Assembly (NCBI GenBank): GCA_025504975.1
Contig: JANUWI010000006.1
Span: 496,001-560,000 of the forward strand
Direction: 5' to 3'
Source of the DNA: Plenodomus lindquistii
Lineage: Eukaryota; Ascomycota; Dothideomycetes; Pleosporales; Leptosphaeriaceae
Length of the DNA stretch: 64,000 bases
Every line of letters starts with the position of its first letter. The first letter of the stretch is position 1. This document shows positions 1-12,184 of this stretch, piece by piece. The translations under genes were made by a program, and so were the position numbers. The notes under the pieces were generated by a model that was not told the origin of the DNA, did not search any database, and was given only the letters and a program-made list of their open reading frames with translations.

Positions 1-907
1 GGGAGGGGTGGAATCATGGGTGGACTAGGGGGTGAGGAGGGATGGATGGGTGTGGGTGTGGGTGTTGGTGGGTAGGCGATGAAAGGGGAAGGTTATGTAT
101 GATATATATGTAAACCCCATGAACGAATGAACCGCGGATTCACAAGAGCAAGAAAAGTTAAAGGATGGAGGACTAGCATAGCAAGCAGGTGCAACATATA
201 CTCGTATTCATTCCCTGCTCACTCCATTCTCCCCAACACCCAAACTGTGCACACCCAAAGAAGCGAAAAAAAAAAAGATTATCAAGATGATACCTACAAC
301 CCTACAACATCACCATTCACCATCCATCATTACATCATAATTTTCGTTATTTCTCAACCATCCTCACCATCAACAACAACAACAACAGCAGCAGTGACAT
401 TTGTGGGGGAAAAAAAAAGAATTCAGCCTTTCTTTGCAGCGCTCGCTAGATATGCATCCCTCCCTTCCCTTCCCTGCCCTTCCCTTTCTCTCCCCTACCC
501 TACCCTACCCTTCACCTTCCCCTCAACCCAACCCCACTCCAAGCTTAACAATACTCATATTCAGCTACTCACGACCAACAATGCAGAACGAGAAAAGCGT
601 GTTCCCTTCTTCCCTCCATCCCTCCCTGCTTCCACCCCAGAATCTGATGAAATAAAAGTATATCCCATCCATCAATCAATCCATCGATTCGAACAATGCC
701 GACAAGCCGCTCAAACAACGCCCTTGTAGAGCGAAAATAAGTAAAAAAAAAAGCACCAAGACGGCCCAAGGATGTTTGTTGCTCCCGGTGAAAAAAGTAA
801 TGATGAAACGCCGCCCAATGCAGTTAGTAGTAGTAGTGGTTGATAAAAAGACGTCTCTCTGCGCATCGCATCAAAGACAGACAGACAGAGGGTGTGTAAG
901 TGCCGCA
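1..907. other. Intergenic, low-complexity, no gene seen
   Basis: No reading frame here has coding character. The stretch holds GT/GGT-rich sequence at the left edge, CAA/CAG runs near 375-395 and long pyrimidine tracts near 455-545 (CCCT and CCCTA-like repeats). The frames open across it are simple-sequence translations. It lies downstream of the minus-strand rho2 gene and probably includes its 3' UTR. Confidence 0.6.
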
Positions 908-2061
908 TCACAACACCACACAGCAACTCGGCCCACTCTCCTTTTTATCCACGGATAGAAGAGCCGCCCGTGTCGCTGCCTCGAAAACATCGTCGACGCC
1001 ATCGCCAGTCAACGAACTGCACTCGAGGTATTTGCGCGCACCAATCATCTCTTTCATGTCGCTGCCTTGCTTAGTGGTGGTGAAGCGGAGAGACTTCTTA
1101 CGCATCTCCTCTTGTGCAAGGGGGTCTTCGCGGAGATCCTTTTTTAGACCGACGAGGATGATGGGGATCGTGGGACAGCGTTCGCGGGCCTCCTCGGCCC
1201 ACTTGTGCTTGACGTTATCGAGGGAGTCGGGCGAGTCGACTGAGAAACCAATGAGGATTACGTGGGCTTTGCTATAGGCGAGAGGCCGTAGGCGCTCGTA
1301 ATCTTCTTGGCCTGCTGTATCCCATAGTGCGAGCTGGACTGACTTGCCGTCTACTCTGCAGTCGGTGACATAGTTTTCGAATACGGTTGGTACGTAGCGC
1401 TGCGTGGTATGTTAGAAAGAGGGAGGTTACATTGGGCGAATGCCGATCGTTGCTGGGTCGCTGCACGAATCGTTTGGCAACTTACTGTGGGAAAGTAGCC
1501 GAGAGTGAATACGCTGAGAAGACTGGTTTTGCCACATGCACCGTCGCCAATGATGACTAGCTTTCTAAGGGAATAAGATCAGCATGCTGTTATATTGACT
1601 TTGACAATGCTTCGGCAGACAACGTGGGAATGTGGCTAGCACATGGCTGGATGCGAAGCGAAAATAGCATGGGGAAGTGCAGCCGACCAAACAAAGCAAG
1701 AATTGTGCGCGAGTCGATAAAAAGTGGACATGGGATGCTGTCGGGTGGGCTATTTTTAGGTGAAGGTGTCTCCGACCGGGTACGCCAACGCGAGCTATGG
1801 CGCAAAGGCCGGGGTTCGACAGCCCCAACTATCACGCCGAGCTGAGCACCTCGAGGGATCGCGAGGGGACGCAGAAGGGGCGAAAATTGTGGGATTGAAT
1901 GGGCAATTGGGGAAATGAAAGCAATGAATGGCAAAAGACCCAAAAATGGCGGCTGAGGCTCGAGATGGTCGGGCTGGAACAAGAGTGTAGAGGTTGATGG
2001 CGTGGTAGAAAAGTGCAACATACCTGCGCATGACAGGCTCGCCATTATTTTGCTGAGCCAT
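908..2061 (-). CDS. rho2: Rho-family small GTPase, Rho2 type
   Basis: Membrane-anchored GTP switch of the Rho family; fungal Rho2 acts in cell-wall integrity and polarity signalling. Three exons give 202 residues: 2061-2024, 1564-1486 and 1399-908. The intervening introns have GTATG/GTAAG donors and TTAG/GCAG acceptors. Visible motifs are the P-loop GDGACGKT (residues 19-26), the WDTAGQE switch II (65-71) and the Rho insert region beginning near KKDLREDPLA. The protein ends in CCVVL, a CAAX box with an extra upstream Cys. Leu at the last position predicts geranylgeranylation and the adjacent Cys possible palmitoylation. Rho2 rather than Rho1/Cdc42 is chosen from the insert and the FTTTKQG stretch; that subfamily call is from memory of the families. 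The gene is divergent from NST1. Confidence 0.9.
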
Positions 2062-2717
2062 GGTAGAGGAATTGAAATGGGCGCAGCTGTGAGGTGGAGA
2101 AGCGACTTGGTGACGGTGCGAGGCGGTCGCGGTGGTCGAGGATACAGTTAAGTAGCCTGGGGCGGGCGAGTGATGGTGTAGCAAGTGGATGCAGCGGCGT
2201 GTGTTTGTGGCACCGTGTGGACAGGTAGCGACGCAGAGTGATTGGTGTTGTTTGGAGAAGGGGCAGCCGTGGGAGGTGAGACAAAGTCGCGGTGGTGAGG
2301 GCGGCGTGGACACGGGGATTGAAGCGACAGACTACAAGTGAGGGCGAGAGCGAGAGCGAGGGCGGAGGGCGGAGGGGGGAGGCGACGGGGTGCAGGCGAC
2401 GGGGGAGACGGACAGCGGCTGGTGATGAGGGCGGCGACGGAGGCAGACGAGGCCTTTAAGAATGGGGGCCCGCGGGCAGATCAGAGCGCGGTGGAGACGT
2501 TACGGGACGACCAGGATGCACGAGCGAGACGGACGGCGCGAGCGGCTGGAGCGACGGCGGGAGGGCAGTAGTGGCAGTAGTGGCAGCGGTGGTGGTGGCA
2601 GTGGCAGTGGCAGTGGTGGTGGGATAGTTGGTGGGATTGTTGGGGTGGTGTGGCGGTGGGATGGGCTTCCGGGGGTGTGGGTGGGTGGGTTGGACAGTGG
2701 AGGAGGATGGGTGGCAG

Positions 2718-2720
<3 letters not shown>

Positions 2721-2764
<44 letters not shown>
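2721..2764. repeat. (GCAG)11 microsatellite
   Basis: Eleven perfect GCAG tetranucleotide units in the shared rho2/NST1 promoter. Such an array is expected to vary in length between strains. Confidence 0.95.
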
Positions 2765-2822
2765 TTAGTGTTAGGCGTGGGTGCGTGGGTGCGTGGGTGT
2801 GCACTGCCCTCCATGCCAGTTT

Positions 2823-2853
2823 CCCTGCCCTGCCCTGCCCTGCCCTGCCCTGC
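2823..2853. repeat. CCTGC pentanucleotide tandem repeat
   Basis: About six consecutive CCTGC units upstream of NST1, in the same composition-skewed promoter as the GCAG array. Confidence 0.9.
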
Positions 2854-3327
2854 CGTTGCCGTTCCAGAAGACGGCCGGGCGCGCCAAGGCCCTCCTCCGT
2901 GCTAGCGGCAGCACCTGCGATTCGCAACATCGGTGCCAGAGTGCCCGGGCGGCCACCACCAGTGAGCGACCACCAGCGACCGCCAGCGAGCCCACACAAC
3001 ACCGCCCGCAACACCAGCCCACGGCAGAGCCCCCCATCCAGCCACACGACACGCCCGCCCCCTCGCCCGCGCCCTCACTGCTGCCGTCGCTGCCCCCGCC
3101 GCGCGGAGAGTGCGCCGCATACCCGCCCTTAGAGTGCGTGACCCGGCCCCTCCAATTCCCAACACCTACACACTACACACATACACTCCCCCTACACTGG
3201 CACATACCCCCCGCCGAGCGGGCTGCCGACGCGACACTCGGCCCTGCCAGCTGCCTCCCGCTGCCACGTCCCTCTCTGACCTGCCCTACAGCGTCCCCCA
3301 CACGCACCCGTCTCCCCGCGAGCGGCC

Positions 3328-6300
3328 ATGGCCCAACTCTCACGAGCGCCCGCTCCGCCAGCCAGCACCCTGCCCTCCAACGGCGCGGCAGCACACGACG
3401 CCGCCGCCAGCGCCGTCAACCGCAAGAAGCAGAAGCGCCGCGAGAAGGAGGCCGCGAAGAAGGCCGCCCAAGACCCCCCGGCGGCCGCGCCCGCGAGTGC
3501 AAACAACGGCGTGCTGAGCAGACCGCCCGCCCTGGCCTCGACCGTCGCCCCGCAGTACGCCGACCCCGAGCTCGACGACCCCCCGTACGACGACGATGCC
3601 GAGTTCTACTCGGACGAGGACGTGGAGCAATACGAGCACGCATATGGCAGCACAAACGGCATGTACCAGCCGGGCTACGGCCACGCACCAATGCCGAGCA
3701 GCAGCGGCAAGAAGGCGCGCAAGAAGAAGAGAGCGCCCCCGACCCCCGCTCACCTCGAATACGCCTCGCGCAACCTCCCACGCCGCAGTCCCGCCCCCGC
3801 CCACGCCATCATGCCCAAGCCAAAGGACCGCATATGGAACACGTCCACCCAGGAGGAGCGCGAACGCATACGCGAGTTCTGGCTGTCCCTCGGCGAGGAC
3901 GAGCGCAAGTCGCTCGTCAAGATTGAAAAGGAGGCCGTCTTGCGCAAGATGAAGGAGCAGCAGAAGCACTCGTGCAGCTGCACCGTGTGCGGCAGGAAGC
4001 GCACCGCCATAGAGGAGGAGCTCGAGGTGCTGTATGATGCATATTATGAGGAACTCGAGCAGTATGCATACCACCAGCAAGACGTCGCTACTTTCTTGCC
4101 ACAGGCTAATCATGGATTTGCGTCCAGTGCTCCCCATCCGCGCCCCCTGATGAATACGCATCCTCCCCCCGGCCACTACCAAGACGACGAAGACGACGAC
4201 GAGTACTCGGACGGCGAAGAAGAGGAAGACTACTCCAACAGCGATATATCGTCCGAGGGCGACTACAGCTCCGAGGAACGCAGCCTTCCGCCACCCGAGG
4301 CCTCTGACTTTCTACGTTTCGGCAGTAGTCTGCAAGTCAAAGGTATGCATGTACGACAACCATTGGCTGAGAGCATGCTGATTCACTACTCCAGGTGGCA
4401 TATTAACCGTTGCAGACGACCTGCTCAAGAACGATGGGAAGAAATTCATTGAAATGATGGAGCAGCTTGCCGAGCGTAGAATGCAAAGGGAGGAAGAGGC
4501 CCAATTTCAGACCCATCCAAGCATGTACCGTGGTCACAGTGGCCACAATCACGATGCTCCCCCACCGCCAGAGGAAGAAGACTTTGACGACGAGGGAGAT
4601 GAAGAGGAGGGCTACGAGGACGACGACTACGAGGAGGATGACGAGGATGAGGATGTGCGTATCGTTAGTAGCGACACGCATCCAAGACTAATAAGGTGCA
4701 GGACACGATGACCGAGGAGCAGCGGATGGAGGAAGGCAGGCGAATGTTTCAGATATTTGCTGCACGCATGTTCGAACAACGGGTACTACAGGCGTATCGA
4801 GAAAAGGTGGCCGCGGAACGACAGCAGCGGCTACTCGAGGAACTAGCCGAGGAGGATGTTCGAAAGGATGCAAAAGAGGCAAAAAAGGCAAAGGAAGCCC
4901 AGAAGCGGAAAGAAAGAAAGGACAAACTAAGACAGCAAAAGGCCGAGGCTCAGGCGCGCAAGGACGCTGAGATTGCAGCAAAGGAAGCAGAACTAAAGGC
5001 TGCCGAAGAGAAGCGACTGGAGGAGCAACGCCGGAAGCGCGAAGAACAGCGGAAGAAGAAAGAGGCAGAGCGAAAAGCCCAAGAAGAGGAGAAGCAGCGA
5101 AAGGAAGCAGAGCGCCTGAAACGTCAGCAAGAGGAACGCGATCGACAGCAGGAAGCAGAGCGGAAAGCACGCGAGCAAAAAGCACAGGAAAAGAAGCTCA
5201 AGGACGATGCCAAACGGAAGGAACGTGAAGAGCGAGAAGCCAAGGAGAAAGAGGCACGGGAGAAGAAAGCCCACGAAGACAATATGCGCAAGGATCGAGA
5301 CGTCAAGGCGAAAGCGGACAAAGATCGTATTCGAAAAGAGGAACAGGCCGCTGCTGCGGCAGCACAAAATGCAGTCGCTGGGAGGAAAGCATCGCAGCCA
5401 ATCGCGGTCGCGTTACCACCACCTCAACTTCTCAAGCAAAACTCGTCTACGGGATTCCCTTCCCCACATGTCACGCCCGCGGTCCCAAAGGCACCGACAC
5501 CGAACAAGCCCCGCCAAGCTTCCCAGCACGACTCCCACGGCTCTTCTCCAAAGACGCCGCAGGTAGCCTCAGGAACGAGCAAGTCGACTTCTCCTGGTTC
5601 TCAGACTCACAATCCGATTATGCCCAGGTCCATTTTGACGAAACCGCCAATGGCACAACAGCAGGGGCCACCACATCACAACCAACCGACGTCACCACTG
5701 CCTCCGATGGGACTCCCTCCAGGTATGTCAGGGCCGCCCGGTTTGGGCATGGGTGGCATGCCCCCAGGACTCAATGGCTTTCCTGGTCAGGGTCCGATGA
5801 TGCCCAGTATGATGGGTCAGCGGCCCAGCATCCCTTTTTTCCCGCAGCCGGGCAGTCAAAACTTCCGAGGATTCCCGCCACCAGGGATGCACGCTCCGGG
5901 AACTCTACCAATGGGCCGCGGCTTCCCCATGGACGGACCGCCAGGATTCTCAGCTCCACCAGGATTCCCAGTCCCCGGACATATGCCCTCCGCTTTTGGG
6001 ATGAACATGCCGAGCCACTCTCGACAGCGCTCAGGGTCTTTTGAAAGGCTTGCGAATGTTGACAGCCCGATTGCTGCGCCCCAAGCACAGCCTATCCAAA
6101 GGCCAGCGCCGATCCAGCGACCTTCCAGTGTCAAGCCTCATGACTCGAACGGCTCCGATATGGACGACCTGGCGAATCACCTAGGCAGCAAAGCACTCTT
6201 GGATGACGAGGAGGACATACCCGAGCCTATGGAACGCCGCACAAGTGTTCAGCAGCACAACAGCCTTCGAGGTGCACCGCCTCTTGCACCTTTTGGCTTT

Positions 6301-6858
6301 GCCGATCTACCTGGCTCACAGTATGGCTCATTTGGTGGACCAAACAACGGCAACATCTGGGGCACACCTCCGTTGCAATCCTTCGGGGGTGCTCACGCAT
6401 GGGCAAACTCGCCAACATCAAACGTCTTCAGTAATCCTTTTCCAATGAGTAACCCTCGTGTTCACGAGCGTGGGCCCAACGAGCCGCGTCTAGTCTGGTT
6501 GCGCCGTATGGTGTGTTCAGCATGCAAGAACATCTCTGGACGCGTCCCGAGTCAGGATGGCTACGTCGAAGCTGCAGAGGTACATCACCACATCGACCTC
6601 TTGAAGAACCCGATCGAGCCAGCGGTGTCACTGGAAGAGATCAAAGAAGCCTGCGACATCATCGACACAACCTCTACCAACGGCGGAGGGTCGCTTGAAT
6701 ACAAAGAAGTCGGCGGTCATATATCTCACATCAAGTTTGTCGACTCGCAAGCTCCTCCTCCATCCCTCGGCGAGATTGGTAGTCCCATCCCCAGCCACAG
6801 CGTGTTGGCCGGCGGCTTCGGTCGTCCGTTCCCCGGCCTCGGACCTCAAGGTTTCTAA
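3328..6858 (+). CDS. NST1: Stress response protein NST1
   Basis: Large coiled-coil protein of the fungal NST1 family, a negative regulator of salt tolerance in yeast. Three exons (3328-4342, 4416-4654, 4702-6858) give about 1136 residues, normal for filamentous fungi. The N-terminus is Ala/Pro-rich with a Lys/Arg block (NRKKQKRREKEAAKK). The conserved core near residues 170-240 includes RIWNTSTQEERERIREFW, and the Cys pair in CSCTVCGRKR follows. Next come acidic runs, the DDLLKNDGKKFIEMMEQLAE helix spanning the first splice junction, a second acidic run, then a long Glu/Lys/Arg coiled coil (about residues 420-650). A Pro/Gly/Met-rich region and a C-terminal LVWLRRMVCSAC segment end the protein. 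The first intron could use an earlier AG at 4394, but the acceptor ending at 4415 keeps the conserved frame. Confidence 0.92.
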
Positions 6859-7746
6859 GACAGAGTCATGGATATCAACATGCTCTATCTGCTTGACTTT
6901 TCAGGCCCTGACAACAATGATCATCATCATCGTCCGTCGGTCTCCCCACCCCCCCCTTGGTAATTAGTTTCTGGCATCTGGAGACTGGACTTTTCTTTGA
7001 TTCTTCAGATAGTCTGGTGAAGAAGGACTTTTCTCTCTTCCTTTGTGGATTGGAGGCAATAACATCTCACTTACCTTTGTGATTCTGATGTGCTGCTAGT
7101 CTGTCTGATGTGATGTGCATGATTTGACGACTTGGGCACGATGACTAAGAATCTCCCTCTTTGGTTGGAGTTGTTAGTCGTTTAGAGCAAAAGAAGCGGT
7201 CAGACCCGTCCGCCATGCCGCTGGAAAGCTTAACGGCTCACACCAGACAAGCCAGTGCCGTGCAGTTTGCGAACACGATAACCCCGCAGATTGCATCGTA
7301 CTTTACTATGTACATCTTAACCACTAAACACATGAATATTTCCTCTAAATACTAATAAAGGAACAGTGCAATAACAAACAGAGTTGCTTGACAACAAGCT
7401 TGATATAGTTCTGTGCACACAGCTGAGAAATATAATCTATTTTTACCCAGGTACATTAAGCAACAGCACACCCACACCAACGTCATCAAGAGCGGAAACG
7501 CCGTCCTGCAGCTAATTGCTAGTTCCGGCGGTTTTTTAGCGCCAGACGCGGGAGTGGGGTTGGTCCTCAGCAACCATGGGATACCTTTCTTCCCCCGCTG
7601 TTGAGCGTGTCTCTACACCACAACCCACACACTTTCGAGCTGTCCTTTCCACGACTGAGTCTTGTGCGAGGGGTGTTTATTATTACGATTACGACAAAGG
7701 CTTTGAACGACGGAGAGATCGACTACGGGAGAAGGAAGAAGGCGAA
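6859..7746. other. Intergenic: NST1 3' UTR and PCM1 promoter
   Basis: Tandem genes on the same strand. The first part is T-rich and probably NST1 3' UTR; a C10-like run lies near 6946-6958. An open frame reads upstream from the PCM1 start to an ATG at 7576, but it adds a non-conserved tail and is not used. Nothing else is seen. Confidence 0.5.
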
Positions 7747-9747
7747 ATGGCTGATCAGATTGTTGAGGCTGCGGCCAAGCATGCGGCGCCTGAGGGGGTT
7801 GTGTATACGTATGGGACTGCTGGGGTAAGTGCTCTGTGGATGGGTAGAGGTATGCATGCTCATTGAGTTTCTGTGTAGTTCCGGACAAAAGCGTAAGCGA
7901 TTCGTTTCCTACGGCGAGACGAGACAAGCTGGCTGGGAGCTTTGGGAGCTTGAAATGGAGCTTCCTTGGAGCTGTGGACTGTCTCCACGAGCTCCACCAG
8001 CCTAACAATACCTCCACGCCAACTACCCCAGCTCCAGTACACACACGAACACAAGCTGACGACACTAGCGATGTCCTAGACTCGGTCCTGACCCGCGTTG
8101 GTCTCATTGCTGCGCTTCGCTCGCGCGCGCTGAAGGGAAAATGGATTGGTGTCATGATCACGGCCTCGCACAATCCTCCGCAGGATAACGGTGTGAAGCT
8201 TGTGGAGCCATTGGTGAGCCCATTGCTTGGACACGATCATGAGGCATGCTGACATTGATGCAGGGCAACATGCTACAGGTGCGTTCACACAACGTCCCCC
8301 CACCGCATATGTCGTCTAACTCCACGACAGGAAGATTGGGAAGTCATCAGCACTGAGATGGCCAACCAAAAGACCCCCGAAGACGTATCCAAATTCTACC
8401 AAGAAATCGCCGAAAAGCACAAGATCGACCTCAGCACACCTGCACGCGTCGTCGTAGCCCGAGACACACGAGCGTCTGGCGCAAGGCTGCTCGGCTGCCT
8501 GCTCGATGGCTTGAAGTCTGCTGGTGCAGAGTACAAGGACTACGGTTTCCTCACCACCCCACAACTACACTACATGGTCCGCTGCTTGAACACTGAAGGC
8601 ACAAAGGACGCATACGGTGTTCCGACGGAGAAGGGCTACTACGAGAAGTTTGGCGCTGCTTTTAAGACTGCTCTAAAGGGCAAGAAACCCTCTGGCAGCT
8701 TGACCGTCGACTGCGCGAATGGCGTCGGAGGTCCGAAGCTGACTGAGCTCATCAAGCATCTCCCATCCAAGGAGGAGGGTCTTGAGATCCATGTCATTAA
8801 CGACAATGTTGTCAAGCCCGAGGCTTTGAACGTCGACGTAAGTTCATCAAGATCCTTGGTATTCATCTAGTGCTTACCTCTTCTAGTGCGGCGCAGATTA
8901 TGTCAAGACCAACCAGCGAGCCCCTCCTTCATCCAAAGCAGGCCCTGGCGACCGTTGCTGCTCCCTCGATGGCGATGCTGATCGTGTAGTCTACTACTTC
9001 AAGGACGACAAGAACGTTTTCCGCCTGCTCGATGGAGACCGCATTGCTACGCTCGTCGCCTCTTTCCTTGGCGACCTCGTGCGCAACAGCGGCCTCGCCT
9101 CATCTCTCAAGATCGGCGTTGTGCAGACCGCCTACGCCAATGGCGCAGCCACAAAGTATGTCGAAGAAGCGCTAAAACTGAAGGTAGACTGCACGCCCAC
9201 AGGTGTCAAGTATCTGCACCACGCAGCCGAGAAGCTCGACATTGGCGTATACTTTGAAGCCAACGGCCACGGCACCGTCATCTTCTCCCACGACACCCTC
9301 TCCACCATCACCCAACACGAGCCGCGCAACCCGGGCGAAGCCGAAGCCCTCGACGTGCTCCGCGCCTGCATAAACCTCATCAACCAATCCGTCGGCGACG
9401 CGCTCTCCGACTTCCTCCTCGTCGAAGTCGTACTCGCACACAAGCACTGGGGACCCCAGGAATGGCTAAACACCTACACGGACCTTCCCAACCGCCTTGC
9501 CAAAGTCATAGTCAAGGACCGCAACGTCTTCAAGACCACGGACGCAGAGCGCAAACTTACATCCCCCGAGGGCGTGCAAGCCCAAATCGACAAAGAAGTC
9601 AGCAAAGTCCGCCAGGGACGCAGTTTTGCACGCGCAAGTGGGACAGAAGATGCAGTCAGAGTGTACGCCGAAGCCGCAACGAAGCCTGAGGCAGAGGATT
9701 TGGCGAGGAAAGTAAGCGATATCGTCAAGGCTGCGGGAGGGGCTTAG
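7747..9747 (+). CDS. PCM1: Phosphoacetylglucosamine mutase
   Basis: Cytosolic phosphohexomutase (AGM1/Pcm1) converting GlcNAc-6-phosphate to GlcNAc-1-phosphate on the way to UDP-GlcNAc, the donor for chitin, N-glycans and GPI anchors. Six exons are inferred: 7747-7824, 7879-7892, 8069-8213, 8264-8278, 8331-8837 and 8887-9747, giving 539 residues, the usual family length. Visible motifs are the phosphoserine loop TASHNPPQDNG (Ser64), the metal loop DGDADR (281-286), the sugar-binding EANGHGT and the C-terminal phosphate-binding RASGTEDAVRVY. Exons 2 (14 nt) and 4 (15 nt) are microexons; without them the conserved FRTKADVLD and GNMLQED stretches are lost, which is strong support for the model. 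The ATG at 7747 is preferred over the in-frame ATG at 7576 because the family begins just before this point. Confidence 0.93.
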
Positions 9748-12184
9748 GAACCGTTTTCTGTGAAGCCGCTTGTGCCGATTTGGTATGCGGGCAAGTTGGT
9801 GAAAGATGGTGGTGGTGTAGTTGTTGTTGGGGTGCAGGAGGTTGGTGGTGAATATGATGGAGAAGAGCAAGAAACGAGCGAGGAAAATGATCGTCTGGGC
9901 GGGATGGCGGAACGAAGTCTGAGTTTTGCGTTTACGTTGGGGTATGGAGATAGTGATGGGACGGGGAGTGTGGGGAGTTTTGGGAGCGTGAAGAGTAGGG
10001 GTGCAGTTGGAAGTCCAGAAAAGGAGGGAGGGAGAGGGAGGAGGGGGTGAAGAAGATGAGCATGGATGGATGGATGGATGGAATGAAAAGAAAAACCAAA
10101 ATGAGAGGGGTGATGAAGTCTAAAATGAACTGGGGGGTGGGATGGGAATAGACAAAAGCATGAGGTAGGTAGGTATTTGATTCTATTGCTAATCAAGACG
10201 GACAACCTTTTTTGTTTGCCAGTTGCTTTGTTTCGTGGGTATCCTGCGAGCGGTGACTATTAAGTTTCTCTGGTACGTTGACACGATTTCAGTCTTCTTT
10301 CATTTTCTTTTGGCTGTGATGACAAAGATGCGTATCCACCCATTCTCATGGTGTGGCTGGCGTCGTTTTACAGATACTTCGCATCAGAGATCCTGGACTT
10401 TTCCCTTTGCATATGGGCATGTCTGTGGGCTTGGTGTGCGACAGATTGGCTTGGCTTTGTTAATTGTCTGAGCCATTGTTGAAAGTATACCGCATCATCT
10501 TGGAGAATTGGTTTTAGTTCCGAGGGCAAGAACTGACATGTTCACATAGACCTTTTCGTTTCCTCAGCTAGCCCAACTGGATAGACACCAACCCCCCCCC
10601 GGTGCTCTCCACAGCAAAGCAATCTTCCCATCTACGACCCGAATCTCCGATACAAAGGCATCCTGTATCGTAGTTGTCGTAATACGCACTATGTACTACT
10701 CCCCCTCGGACCATATGCAGCCCGCGACAAAGTATCTCAGCCTAGGAGGGGGGGGGAGCAAACCAACCCCACATCACATGTAAAGTAAAAAAACGGCTCA
10801 CGACCATCCATATCCGGCAGAGAAGAAAAATTCAAAAATATCAGCAATAACACTCCACCCCCCACTGGCAGCAGCGCACGCGGTATAACGGCAGCGTGGA
10901 GGATAGTCGTTATTCGCCTGTCCTGGATTTATGTGGTAGTCTGGATGTGATGTGATGTGATGGCCGTTGTAGCGCATGCATAGTAGAAGCGTATATGGAT
11001 CTCCCGTCCAGTAAGGCTTTCAATGTGAAATGTCGTTAAGAAATGCACCATGTGCGGTCGGTCCTCTTGCGGTATCAGGCCCTCGACTATAGCATTTTGT
11101 TCCAACAGCTCCTTGCGGTACAGTCTTGCTTGATTGCACGATGGGATTTCAGCAGACGCCGTCTGAAACGTGGTCTTTGAGACCATGTACAGCGGATTGT
11201 GATACGCAGTGTGTCTACAAGATTTCAAAAGTACATTTAGCAACGTACAGGGCCGGGCGGAGGTCGAAGATTGCCCCGAATTCATGCCAGTTCTAGATGT
11301 GGAAATGCACGACTAATCGACACAAGACCTCATCTACCTCCACAGCTTACATGCGGAGAAAAAGAGTGGGAGAATGCAGGGCAAACTCCCCTTCCCCTCC
11401 CCTCTCCACAGCCTCGTACAAAACCAGCTCAGGGGTCGATCTCCACCCAAACCAAGCTAGCCTCTCCTGTGAAATCCATGGAGCCATCTGGCCCAAAAAT
11501 AAAATGCACGGTAGCGCGGCTCTTCGGCGTTAATGCCCGGCGCGAAAAGCCACTGCAGCCACTCAGGACGCGTGCCTGAGTTCTCGTCATTGCGAGCCAG
11601 GGTCCGTGTACTCTATTTGGCTGCTGCGCGCGCGCGGCCCTGTTTGCGACCCCAACGGCTTGTTGCGTGCGAAAAAGGGCAATGTCGTTTGGTTATCAGT
11701 GGAGAGGAGGGTGTCTTTGTTACATACAGCTGATGCCGCTTTGTGGGGTGAAGGGTGCGAAGAAAGCTGGGTTCACTTGCGTCGTCTATCATCCATCCAT
11801 CCCTCTGTTCGATTGTTTTGCTTTGCTGAGCTCTCTTTCGTCTACTTCGTTTACTTACCTCGACTCTTGTTATCGCGAACTTGCTGCATACGGGGATTCC
11901 TGCGAGGGGGGAGACGTTGTGCATATTCACAGTTTTAGTTATGCGCTGAGTGCGTTATCGATTGAGCTTCTCCTTTGCCATTTCCTTTTCCCTGGCGCTG
12001 CTGTCTGTTTGTTGGACACGAGGTCGGTCGTTACACTACGCACTTTACACGTACATCTTTTCTCCACTTTCTTTGTGGGAGACGCGTGCTATACGCACAT
12101 ACCCGATCGTGCCTTCCGCCGAAGTCGCACCCGGTGCGCTTACATACACGGTCACACACAGCCACATATATACGCACAGCCACC
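9748..12184. other. 2.4-kb intergenic stretch
   Basis: Holds the PCM1 3' UTR, a GGAT run near 10060-10080, C- and G-homopolymers near 10590 and 10745, and the promoter of the DUF221 gene. One minus-strand frame (10929-11285) is listed separately as a weak candidate. The plus-strand frames between 11.3 and 12.2 kb overlap one another in all frames and end in the CT-rich leader of the next gene, so I do not treat them as genes. Confidence 0.5.
10929..11285 (-). CDS. Weak candidate small protein, unrecognised
   Basis: An ATG-started frame of 118 codons. The part from about residue 40 on (LYRKELLEQNAIVEGLIPQE and after) has ordinary amino-acid composition and reads like protein; the first 39 residues do not. 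A plausible acceptor (CTTGTAG) lies just before that better part, near 11217, so this could be the last exon of a spliced gene whose upstream exon I could not find. No family recognised. It may equally be chance. Confidence 0.2.
   Translation of the reverse strand: MNSGQSSTSARPCTLLNVLLKSCRHTAYHNPLYMVSKTTFQTASAEIPSCNQARLYRKELLEQNAIVEGLIPQEDRPHMVHFLTTFHIESLTGREIHIRFYYACATTAITSHHIQTTT

Larger units (their letters stand above)
2062..3327. promoter_or_regulatory. Shared rho2/NST1 divergent promoter and 5' UTRs
   Basis: About 1.27 kb between two divergent ATGs, very G-rich on the plus strand in its first half and C-rich in its second. It holds a GAGCGA-type purine run near 2340-2365, a GGT/GGCAGT-rich tract near 2570-2640, the GCAG array and a CCTGC array listed separately. 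The long frames open here on both strands are products of the skewed composition. Both genes' transcription start sites must lie inside it. Confidence 0.6.

Noticed and set aside
498..517. CCCTA repeats resembling telomere sequence
   Set aside because: The unit is five bases (CCCTA), only about three copies, not the fungal CCCTAA hexamer.
127..729. Open frame of 200 codons on the plus strand
   Set aside because: Translation of pyrimidine and CAA/CAG simple sequence; no ordered region, no promoter, lies in the rho2 3' side.
1813..1835. GGTTCGA-like sequence that could be a tRNA B box
   Set aside because: No matching A box or cloverleaf; it lies in the rho2 intron. Similar short matches elsewhere also failed, so no tRNA is reported.
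1590..2313. Minus-strand frames across the first rho2 intron
   Set aside because: They read through the intron; the short ATG exon at 2061-2024 spliced to the P-loop exon gives the conserved GTPase.
2781..3926. 381-codon plus-strand frame with a Pro/Arg-rich translation
   Set aside because: Product of C-rich promoter sequence, then a shadow frame of NST1, which has the conserved core in another frame.
3340..4182. 280-codon minus-strand frame under NST1
   Set aside because: Antisense shadow of a GC-rich coding region; Leu/Val/Arg-rich translation without motif.
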